Positions 1-15,217 of a stretch of DNA of 64,000 bases are shown one piece after another (position 1 is the stretch's first letter; each line of letters begins with the position of its first letter). A program made the position numbers and the translations under genes. Origin of the DNA: Vermamoeba vermiformis (taxonomy: Eukaryota; Tubulinea; Echinamoebida); assembly GCA_045837725.1 (NCBI GenBank), contig JBEWZL010000146.1, positions 1 through 64,000 of the forward strand, given 5' to 3'. The notes beneath the pieces were generated by a model. It was not told the DNA's origin, did not search any database, and saw nothing but the letters and a program-made list of their open reading frames with translations.

Positions 1-101
1 CGATTAATTGCGCGATTTCTTTCTTTTGTTGCGCGACTAAATTCTCTTTTTTGTTCTTCTGCAGCTTAATTCGACTCTCTGCCAGACGTAAATGAATTTT
101 C
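1..101 (-). CDS. IST1: IST1-like ESCRT-III associated protein (partial, one exon)
   Basis: One coding exon is visible on the minus strand, from an acceptor (ATTTTAG) at about 102 to the left window edge. It reads as a basic helix containing LRLAESRIKLQKNKKEN and then KKEIAQLI. This strongly resembles the first helix of IST1 proteins, which bind ESCRT-III and VPS4 and act in multivesicular body sorting and membrane scission. The rest of the gene lies outside the window. The 5' exon should lie between 102 and about 460 but could not be placed: an ATG at about 273 followed by a GTAAGT donor is in the wrong phase for this exon. VPS37, another ESCRT component, lies 2.4 kb away. The call rests on about 33 residues, so a different helical ESCRT-III-like protein is possible. 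Confidence 0.6.
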
Positions 102-465
102 CTAAAATTATGGATCAGTGCGCAATTTAATTTTAAGGAATTTTTAACAAAGCGACCCACATTAATAAGCAATATGTGTTATTATTTGAATTATTTCGGA
201 TTTTCGAAAAATATTGTAGTGTCGTGTCATCTGTGTAGGTACTTGTAGTGACTTACGCTTGTTGAGGGTTCCATGGTGGGGGTCGATTATTATCTGATCC
301 AAATGAAAAGAACGAACTTATTTTATTGAGCATCGTTGTGGTCTCCGTTCAAGCATGCATTAAAATCATTCAATTTCGAAATTGCGCAACAACAACAGCA
401 CTAACACGTGTCAAGCATTGATGATCAGTACAACAGCTGCTCATACAATTAAGGACCCTATTTAA
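102..465. other. Gap with no resolved coding sequence (5' part of IST1-like gene)
   Basis: This 364 bp stretch is mostly AT-rich and holds no convincing reading frame. It should contain the first exon and promoter of the IST1-like gene and the 3' flank of UFSP2. No RNA gene or repeat was seen. Confidence 0.5.
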
Positions 466-2245
466 TTACGTGTAACAGTTCGGTCGTTGCGGCAAACAGA
501 GATTGTAAAAGCAGTCAGCGCGGAACAAATCCACCGCGTGCCAGGCACACCACCGGCCACTGACTATTGACTGGATCTGTTCAGCGCCAGTGTAGTGCGG
601 ATCGAGGATCAAGAAGCGTACCGAGCCCGAAGCAGGGTGGCGCATGATGCCCAACAGCGTGTAGGCGAGCACACCGCCGCCAATCATCACGGGAGCACCG
701 TGCTTGGTCAAAGTGATTGGCGAGCTCACGCACAACGTCTGGCCTGGCGAGATCTGCGCCCGAGGTGAGATTGAGCAGCTTGGAGGGCAGGTGGGCCCAG
801 TGATCGAGCACCAAACTGACCTCAAAGGCACCAATCCACTCGCGCGAGTTGATGAAGCTGCGCGGCTTGTCGTTGAGCTCGACGAGTGCACGCTGAATGT
901 CTGCAATGGAGGGCACGGCACGCGCCATGTAGTGCTGGTGTTGCAGCCACGAGCACAGTGTTTGCAGCGAGCGATAGGCACAGCCCCAGCCCTCGTCGTT
1001 GAACTGCTCCTGCTTGTAGTGGTAGTACTCGTAGCTGCCATCGATCACGTGCAGTGTGCTGTCTGCTGGCATGTCTATATATGGCAAGTTAGTCAGTGCA
1101 GCATTGACACGTGTCAACAATGTCTCACCTTTGGGCAGTGGCACACTCAAATGCACGTCACTCAGTCGCGAGTGCGTGGGAGCAGCGTGCCAGATGACGG
1201 CGGAATTAATGCGGAACATTGGTCTGTTGGTGTCAATCAAGTACTGCGTGTGGTACTTGACGCGTTGCAGCACTTGCTGTTCCTCGCTCTGCCAGGGTTG
1301 ATAGAGCGCAGTGACGTAGTGCTCGACGCCAGTCACGTGATAGTGATAGCTCTTCACTGGACCACGTGACGCGAATTCTCGCACGACGTACTCGTATTGA
1401 CGTGTCAGTGCGCTGGTGATGAGTTCGAGTGCCTGACTGACAGTGCTGTCGAGTGGGAGATAGCAGAGGAGATCGTACTCCACGTGACAGGCAGGGGTGA
1501 CATCGCGTGCAGGGTGACACGTGACACTCGGAGCAGTGAGCGGTGCCGCACTGGTCTTGTTGGTCAGCACCGCGAGCTGTATCGGCAAGTGTTGTGCGAG
1601 GGGGTTGTGGGGCTTGTGCTTGCTCGTGTCGAGGGCTGCGAGTACTGCACTCAGCGTGCGATGCGTGTCCGTGTTGAGCACCTGGTGCTGCTCGTGCGTG
1701 AACAGCGTGTACTGCGCGGCACTGACCACACTGCGCGGTGCGAGGGCGGTGCTGCCGGTCCAGCGCAGGAGTGTGTAGCAGAGCGCGAGGTGTTTGAACA
1801 GCTCTTGACGATCCATGCTCGTGTGCGGCACTGCAGCAGCACTGTCCTATATATGGAGCATTAGCGAGCGAGTTGAGGGCACTGAGGCACTGACCACACG
1901 CGTGAATACGAGTTTGTCCGAGTACGCGCAAGTGACGAGTCCTGCTGTGCTGGGCAGCGGTGTGTCCGCGGGGTGGAAGGTGCCTAATATTGAGAGACCT
2001 CCCACAAAATCTAGCTCGTGCTAGGCATTGGAGTAATTAATTATTAATAGTTGAAAATGAAAATAATTATAAGGATCCAGCCAGCCAGCACGTACCTGTT
2101 GTTTCACGATTGATAATATATACAATTTTACAGCTGTATCTGTTTCATGTTTAAGACCTAATAAATAGCCGCTCTCTTTGCTAGCTGCAGACAATTGATT
2201 GATCTTGTTCTGCTTTGCGAATATGACCTCTAATGTCTTGCTCAT
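466..2245 (-). CDS. UFSP2: UFM1-specific protease 2 homologue, with an internal frame break
   Basis: UFSP2 is a papain-like cysteine protease that matures UFM1 and removes it from ER and ribosomal targets. Exons on the minus strand are 2096-2245 (ATG at 2245), 1895-2020 and 1129-1846, then 466-1074 after a 54 bp stop-free intron. The Cys box WGCAYRSLQTLCSW, the REWIG motif and the Asp-Pro-His box (LILDPHYTGAE) are present, and the protein ends NLCLPQRPN as in animal UFSP2. At about 700-715 the frame slips by one base between RELANHF and HGAPVMIGGG, two stretches that are contiguous in the family. No reasonable intron explains this, so one extra base is present (assembly error, mutation or recoding). 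About 533 residues if bridged, longer than the roughly 470 of human UFSP2; the extra length is N-terminal. Identification is secure; the frame break decides whether it is functional. Confidence 0.87.
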
Positions 2246-2431
2246 TATAATGCTATATATATGCTGGATAGTGTTACTGCTGTTCAGCTCGGTCACAAAT
2301 AATAACACGCCGCACCAACAACACAATTCACCGCACAATGTCGATGTCGAATCCAGACAGACAGACAGAGACAACTTGAGATTTACAGCTAGAGATATAT
2401 ATTACAGTGACTATGTACAACGCGCGTGCAC

Positions 2432-3642
2432 CTATTTGCGCACGACTGCGAAGGGTGTGGTGCTGAGCTGCACACTGCTCGTGAACTGCAGCAGTGACTC
2501 GCGCTTGGCCGCACGCAGATGATAGAGTGTGCGCAGCTGTGTGTACTGCGCGACGAATTCGCTCGGGGTGAGGGGCGCGTGCAGCTGTGTGGCCAGGCTG
2601 CTGCTCTGCGACTCGATCTCTTCGCACCCTCGCGCCAGACTCTTGATGATCGTGTCGGTCGCGTATTTCTAGTGCGCGGTGAGTGTCTAGCATACTTATA
2701 TATACTAGATATATACAACATTATATACACGACATACCTTCATGACCTCTTGCTGACGCGTGGCCTTGAGCGTGAACTCCTCGCGCAGCTGTTCCACGCG
2801 GCCCTTGCACTCCTCCAGCTCCACCTTGCACTGCTCGACCACACTCTGCAGCGCGACATTCTTGCTGATTAGCTCTTGATTGCGCGTCTCCATCTGACGG
2901 CGCACTTCATTCAAGGTCTGCACGGACTCCAAGCGCTCAAACAACGCGTCGCACTCGTGTTCGTCGTTCAGTAGCGCATTCAACTGTTCCAGACTCAGCG
3001 CGCGCAGCTCATTGAACTGCTCGGGTATCGCGCCCATGCCGTACACGCTGTTCGCTGGCGAGGGCTTGGGTGCTGCGTGGACACTCGGAGCAGCTCCGAT
3101 GTGCGGTGGATCTTGTTGAAAGAATTGCACGAGTTCCGCGACCAGTTTGCCGAGGTTGTTGTGCAGGGTCCACGTCTGCAGCTTGGGGTGACTCTCGGTC
3201 TTGATGGTGCCGTCTGTTTTGTTAATAGCGCGGTGCGAGAGTTCAGCGGCATTGGTGCCTTGATTGGTGGTCAGCGAGGAGACTGAGACCGCTAGATGTG
3301 GCGCTGATTGCGGGAAATCTGGCCGCAGTTGACTGATGTGGTAAATTTGGTGAGTGGTTTGAATTGCACGTCATATATTCCTCTAGTTAATACGTACACT
3401 ATCATAAAGAGTGTGGGCTTGGAGTGGATTTGCACTGGTACTTCATACAGTTGATGACGAACAATTTCTCTGACATCATTACAATATTGTCGCAGCGATT
3501 CTATTTGTTTCAATCGCCTACAATATTATTGTCAATTATTTTATTATTTTTCGAAAATTTAGGAATAATGAGCTTGAATTCTTGACGTTTGATTCGTCAC
3601 TTACAATGCTTGCGTGTCCGCGTTAAATGTAGTGTAAGACAT
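2432..3642 (-). CDS. VPS37: ESCRT-I subunit VPS37
   Basis: VPS37 is the ESCRT-I subunit that pairs with TSG101/VPS23 and VPS28 in sorting ubiquitinated cargo. Four exons join in phase: 3605-3642 (ATG at 3642), 3398-3517, 2738-3332 and 2432-2668 (TAG), giving 329 residues. The N-terminal part (about residues 20-75, with LRPDFPQSAP) looks like the UEV-like fold of VPS37A-type proteins. A low-complexity linker follows. The C-terminal half carries the Mod(r) coiled coil, opened by the typical motif LSLEQLNALLND and ending in KRESLLQFT. The start codon lies 178 bp from the divergent POLR1F start, so the two probably share a promoter. The assignment is strong for the Mod(r) region and moderate for the UEV-like region. 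Confidence 0.83.
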
Positions 3643-3820
3643 GGCAAGTACGACTCATATGGTGTACTATTGGGAATACGTGCTGTAATAATTATACGAA
3701 AGCACGGAAAAGTGAGTTCCTCGCCTGCTGCTGGCGATATGACCTGTTTGGATCGCAATTGTCGGGATAGATCCACTATTACAACGCAATAAGAAGACAA
3801 ACACATTAAGGAGACATACA
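3643..3820. promoter_or_regulatory. Short bidirectional promoter between VPS37 and POLR1F
   Basis: Only 178 bp separate the start codons of two divergently transcribed genes, so both promoters must lie here or overlap the first exons. No TATA element or known operator was recognised. The role is inferred from gene arrangement alone. Confidence 0.45.
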
Positions 3821-4759
3821 ATGTCGTGTTTTAAACAAGTGGATTTATATTTGAACTTGAACATTAGAACAGCGCTGTTGAAGAATCCGATCGAGGGTGT
3901 CCACTTAGAACTTCAACGATATATTTTAAAGTAAGGCATTTGCAAATTAAACAGCACATAGCTATTGATTACCGATATAACAGTTTTCGATTGGTTCAAT
4001 AACGCTCGCATCCACGAACAATAATATTATTTTTATAATTATCCATTAATAACTATTAGATTATAATGGCGTATATTTATCACTATCAATAGCAGTATGC
4101 TGCGAATTAATATTCTCGATCGCATCCCTAACTGAGATCCGATCAGGTACATCCCAGCCCTGGAAGGCGTGTTGCTGACATACCGATCAGTGCGATTCAC
4201 AGATGCGAGTGGCGCAGTTCAGCCCTGGACCGTGCCCACAGTGCGCGTGTCAGTCGTGTGTCGCGCAGTCATTTTCTCACCCTCCGTCGGCACTGTACTG
4301 CGCGCACGCGTGAAGCGCCTTGGATCTGACTACATAGCTCTGACAGCATGGGACACTTGGAACATTACAGTGCCGAAGAACAAGCTGGGTGATGTGGACA
4401 AGAGCGAGTTTGTGATTGGTCAGTTGGTGCAGCTAGTGGTGGACAAGCTGAATGTGGTGAATGACATGTTGAGCATGACGGGCTCACTCGCGCACGACAA
4501 CACGGGCATTGTGCACGGTGCACCCATCATCAGCGAGCCCGTCAATGAACCGCTGCCCGTGCCCAAGAGCGAGACCAAGGCCACTGAGAGCAGCATCGAC
4601 ATCAGCGCGGAGGTGAGCAAAGAGAGTGCGCTGAAGAAAGAGAGCGCTGAGGCTGCTGACACACCGCGATCCAAGTCGAAGAAACGAAAACACGATGAGA
4701 CCGAGCAGACTGACAACAATACTGTTGAGTCACCGAAACGGAAAAAGACTAAGAACTGA
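3821..4759 (+). CDS. POLR1F: RNA polymerase I subunit RPA43 (POLR1F)
   Basis: RPA43 forms the stalk of RNA polymerase I with RPA14 and contacts the initiation factor Rrn3/TIF-IA during rRNA transcription. Two exons, 3821-3930 and 4147-4759, join in phase across a 216 bp intron. The N-terminal segment (LRYIL-like helix, KYIPALEGVLLTY) fits the RPA43 tip domain. It is followed by an OB-fold region (VGTVLRARVKRLGSDYIALT) at about residues 95-130. The last 70 residues are charged and low in complexity (KKESAEA, KSKKRKHDE, SPKRKKTKN), as in other RPA43 tails, and carry a probable nuclear localisation signal. About 240 residues. The gene is head-to-head with VPS37. Confidence 0.78.
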
Positions 4760-4958
4760 ACGAATAATATAAATAGCTTGTAGAACTACCACGTGACTTT
4801 GCAGCAATTTAGTTTAGACACGTGACAAATCAGTGTTGCGCGTGGAATTAGTGTTGCCGAACTGTAGCGCATTAAGAGCACATTTGTCGTAGTATATGAG
4901 CCGAGACTAGGGTGCTGCAGATAGTCCTAGTCTCACGTGTGGGATCCAGCAATCAATC

Positions 4959-7900
4959 ATGTCGCAAGCCCAGTTCTGGCTGTACAGCGAGGGCGATGAT
5001 AAATGTACGCCACTAGTAATATTGATTGCACGCAGTATGATGTGAAAATCATACTAAGATTTTTGCTCTTAATTTTCTGGATGCAATTATCTAATTATTA
5101 TTAAACTAGACGTTACGCAGCAGCAACAAGAAGAAAAAAAGAAAAAATTATTGCAATTATTAAAAGAGGTTATTCAGCAATTAATTGCCGAGGCTGTGGA
5201 TCACAAAGAACAGATCAGTATACAAAATCCTGCCGCATTCAAATTGTGTCAATTGATAGAACTCATATTATCTAATGGACTGAGGGGTAAGCATACTTAG
5301 TATAAATTATTCTCTGGATCCCAGTGTAGATCTGATCCAGTAATACAGAGAAATTTGGAGAGTTGCCAACCTTTTGGAAGTTGATTGAACAGCCCAAATA
5401 CTTAAGGGAGCTAGATATTCCAGAAATTGATCTTAAACGACTTGACATTCTCAAGTGTCGGATCTGGATCCGTTACGCGCTGAACAAGAAGCGAATCGGA
5501 ACATTTATTGGCGAGGCTATTAGCAATACTGCTCTAGTCAAGTAATGTCTGCCTAATGTTCTTATACATGCTAACCACCTTCCAGCCAATGGTACCACGA
5601 ATGGGCGCTGATCCGCGTACTGGATCAGAGTACCGTCGCAGTGCACTTGCTGCTGAGCTTGGAGACGATAGACTTCAAACTGTCGCTGCACAACATTGAA
5701 TCGCATCCCGATGAGGAGCTGCTCGACTTGAAGAAGAAGGCCCTGGCTCGCAGCAGCACGGTGAAGAAGAAGCGCAGCAAGCTGGTGTCGATTGAGAGCA
5801 GCAGCGACGCATACGAAGGGTCACCGCGCAGTGAACGCAGTGCTGTGAGTGACGCGCTGTCTGAGGCCAGTGAACTGAGTCGCGGCAATGACGAGCTCGA
5901 AGCACTGCGCGCACAGCACAGAGCCCTGGTGGAGCAGCATCAGGCCCTGGTAGAGCAACTCCGCGCACACGAACAGCGTGCCAGTGCTTTCACTGAACGC
6001 GAGAACAGTCTGCAGCAAGAGTTGAGTGCTTTCACTGAACGAGAGCGCGCGTTGCAAGAGTCGAGCAGTGACATCGCGCGACGAGAGCAGGAATTGACGC
6101 GTGTCACTTCAGATGTCAATCAACGCACTGCAGAGATCACAACGCGCGAAGAGCAGTTGACCGCGAGATTGCAGGAGATTGAACAGCGAGAACGCGCACT
6201 GGCACTGCGCATGGAGGAGGTGACTGGTCGCGAGCACGTGACTGCACAGCGCGGCGAAGAGTTGGAATCACGCGCTCAAGAACTGACGCGGCGCGAGAGT
6301 GATTTGACACTGCGCGCTGAAGACATGACACGGCGTGATCGCGATCTCGTGTCACGTGCTGCAGAGTTGACTGGCCGCGAGCAAGATCTCGCGAGAAAAT
6401 CGGAGGAAATATCGCGCAGAGAACAGGAAGTGACCGAAAAAGGCAATGAAGTCCGTCAAAAGATTGCAGATATTTTAGCGAGGGAACAACATGTGACGCG
6501 TCAACAAGAAGAGTTGCAAACACGCGAGCACGTGACAGCACAACGCGAAGAAGAATTGCGCGCACGTGATCAACACGTGACACAACTCACTGCTGCGCTC
6601 GACGAACGATCGCAAAGCCTACAAAAAACCGAAGAAGAATTGCAAACACGTGAAAAGCACGTGACTGAACAGCAGAGTGCGGTGCATCTCCGAGCAGCGG
6701 AGATTGAACAAAAGACACGTGATCTCGAAGCTTTGCAACAACAATGCGCGTCACGTGATGCAGAGCTGAATTCTCGCGCTGCAGAATTGCAAAGCTTGGA
6801 AGAGAGTGTGACGCGAGAGCGCGGAGAATTAAATCAAGCATTGCAAGAATTCAAAGAGCAGCAAAGTGCACTGTCACGTGAACGTGCAGCATTAGAAACA
6901 CGTGCTCAAGAGCTGAAGACGCTCGAGGATGATTTGACACGTGTCAAACGCGAACAAGAACATCAGCGCAGGTTGACAAGTGACACGCAGAGCAGTCAGG
7001 AACAACAATTGCAGGAATTAATTGCAAAGATTGCACAGACCGAACAGCAGTTGAGTACTGAGCGCAAAGAATTCGAAGTACAGCTGTCACGTGATCGTGA
7101 ATCTGCAAATATCGCCCTGAACGAAGCACGTGACCGAGAACAGCGCGCCAATGAGAGAATTCAAGCCCTGGTAGAGCGCGAGTCAGCACTGCAGGCACGT
7201 GTTGATGCGAGTGCACGTGATCACGAAGAGTCACGTGCCAGTCTGCTGTCACAGCTGTCAACACTGCAGTCCGAGTACAAATCTTTGCAAACACTGCACG
7301 ATGACACGACGCGGCAACTGTCACTCGTCTCAAATCAAGCCGGGGAACACAGTGTTGCAATGACACGTGTCAAAGAATTAGAGCAAAATCACGTGACATT
7401 GACGGAACAACTCAAGACTGCAGAGGACAGCAACAGACAGTTGAAAGATGAATTAAATTCTTTGCAGTCAGAGCTGACACGTGTCAAACAAGAGTCTGAG
7501 TCACAAGCACGTGATTTGGCGACAGTTCGTGAGGAACTCTCAATGACACTCAGTACACGCGATGACATGACAGCACGTGACAGGACTTTGCAGCAGACCA
7601 TTGACACGCAACAGCGTCAAATCACGCAACTCAATGAACAACTGCAAAGATTGACCGATCAGCTCAATGCTATGATCTCCGAGCGAGATACCGCACTGAC
7701 ACGTGTCACTGAACTCGAGCAAAGTCTTGACCGCGAGTCACAACAGCGCACGACTGCCGAGCAACAAGTGACAGCACTGACAGCTGAGGTGACAGGTGTC
7801 AAAGAGCAGCTCGCAACACTGCGGTCAGAGCTTGAATTGGCTCACCAATCACGTGACGAGCAGAGTGCCCTTGCCGATGAAGTTTCCTCTCTGCGCGCCC

Positions 7901-9498
7901 AACTAGCGGACCAACAGCAGCACCAGAGCGAGTCAGTGGCACGTGACCTGGAATTACTCCGCGCACAGAACAGTCTGCTGCAAGATCGCGTGACACTGCT
8001 CGTGCACAACGAAGAGGCACTCACGCGCAGTCAAGACACTCTGACGCAGGTGCGCGGAGAATTGCAATTACGTGACGAGGAGATTGTACGTCTCAATGAG
8101 GAAGTGGCACTGTTGCGCGCCCAGCTGAACGATCGCGACCAGACCGTGCTGGACGAGACTGAGCAAGACGAGAAGGACCGTGCCATCTCCGCAGACAGCT
8201 CGCTCTCGCAGACACCACTCGACCAGTCCCCGCTGTCACTCTCGGCCTCGGTCTCGCAGGGCCACAACACTCCGCCGACTGACTCACCGCTCGACTCGCC
8301 TGCACGCACGCTGGTGGCACCTGTCACTGCGAACAAGCTCGACAAGGTGGCCAGTCACAATCTCGTGCTGTACGATGACTACACACCCGATGCGACACCT
8401 CGTGCACTGCTGCAAAGCTTCAGTTCAGCACGTGACTCGGACAGCGAGGAGGAGGACGATGACATCATCTTGGCACCGAATGACGTCACCATCAAACAGC
8501 TGATCAAGCGCAAAGACAACGAATCAGACCCGCGCGAGGTGACAGAGCGACTGAAGACGATGCAGAGCGTGAAGACGCAGTGGCAGCCCCCCAAGAAACA
8601 GATGCACTACTACCCGCACGACAAGCTCGCCAAGAGTGTGGTGCTCACTCAGCAGGGCTATCTCTGCGCGGGCTGTGGCAAGCAACTGCTCATGCGCACT
8701 GGTAAGTGACAAGCTGTGACATGTGACGGGCGAGTGACACGTTTGACAGGTGACGTGGCCAAGAGTGTGCGGTACTGCGAGTACAGCGGCAAGTATTTCT
8801 GCACCACGTGTCACAAGAATGACAAGCACGTGATCCCAGCGCGCATCATCTTCGACTGGGACTTTAAGACCTATCCCATATCGGTGTTCTACAAGCAGTT
8901 CTTGAAAGAGATGGCGCGCGAGCCACTGATTGACATTCAAGCCCTCAATCCACAGCTCTATTCGCAGGTCGCGGAGTTCAAGTACATTCGTGTGGCGCGG
9001 CGACAGCTGTTCTATTTGAAGGACTTCATCTTCACGTGTCGCGACAAGGACAAGCTGCTCGACGAGTCCATCAGTACGCGCATTCACCTCGTGGACTCGC
9101 GCTACTACTCGCTGCAAGATCTGCGCGACATTCAGTCTGGCAAGCTGCACCAAGACCTCAAAGCAGTGCTGCTCAAGTGGGTGGCACATGTCGCGCGCTG
9201 TGACCTCTGCAAAGTGAAGGGCTCGTACTGCGAGTTCTGCAAAGGAAAAGATATTTTATATCCCTTCCAGCTCCGTTCAGTGATCATTTGCAGACACTGC
9301 AAAGCACTGGCACATCGCGCGTGTTACCGTGAAGACCAGTGCCCCAAGTGCATGCGCATTCAAAAGCGGCTCTCGTCCTCGGGCAACAACAGTCTGCACA
9401 ACAGCGGCAACACCAACACGAACAGTAATAATACCACGAATAGCACTAACAGCGCGAACAGTAGTCGTAATAATACGAACAGGCCCAACAAGAACTAG
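4959..9498 (+). CDS. RUN domain / coiled-coil / Rubicon-homology protein
   Basis: Five exons join in phase (4959-5004, 5110-5286, 5349-5541, 5586-8701, 8750-9498) to give 1426 residues. Residues about 30-175 form a RUN domain (FKLCQLIELILSNGLR, FWKLIEQPKYL, WYHEWALIRVLDQS). A very long coiled coil follows from about 240 to 1000. Within it, about 300-480, lie 14-residue repeats of the type RE..LT.R..EL. After a disordered acidic linker, residues about 1160-1390 form a cysteine-rich Rubicon-homology domain (CAGCGKQLL, YFCTTCH, CDLCKVKGSYCEFC, CRHCKALAHRACY, CPKC). In Rubicon, Pacer, PLEKHM1 and DEF8 this domain binds Rab7 on late endosomes and lysosomes. A role in autophagy or endosome maturation is therefore inferred. 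The Asn/Ser-rich tail is low complexity. CACGTG is strikingly frequent in the coiled-coil codons. Confidence 0.82.
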
Positions 9499-9564
9499 CC
9501 GTGTAACCCATGATGTAAAATAATACCCGTGTTTAACTACTATACAAGTGCTGTGGTACCACGC

Positions 9565-14940
<5,376 letters not shown>

Positions 14941-15217
14941 GATCCACTTGATTAGTCGTACATTTGCATAATCGAATAAATTTTGCGTAAAACTGTTTCT
15001 ATTCAATAAAATTGTGATAAAAGCAGACAGTACTGCAGGCTTATTTAGTTTTTATTTTGGTTGGAAATTTCGCAAAAAAACACGTGGTAACGATTGGGGA
15101 CCGCAGGCACGGAGCTCGGTAAATTTTACAAAAGCCAAGTTCCGAAGCAACAAAAGTTCGCTTTTTGTAACTGTTCGACCCAGATTATCTGGCACGTAAC
15201 TGCTAGTTGTACTCACC
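14941..15217. promoter_or_regulatory. Bidirectional intergenic region, PI3K / PH-DEP-FSP1 fusion
   Basis: The two start codons are 277 bp apart on opposite strands. The stretch is AT-rich with one CACGTG hexamer near 15079-15084. Shared promoter function is inferred from arrangement only. Confidence 0.4.

Noticed and set aside
5821-8594. Many minus-strand reading frames opposite the RUN/coiled-coil gene
   Set aside because: They are shadows of a strongly biased coding frame; none shows a domain or splice signals, and the plus-strand frame gives a continuous recognisable protein.
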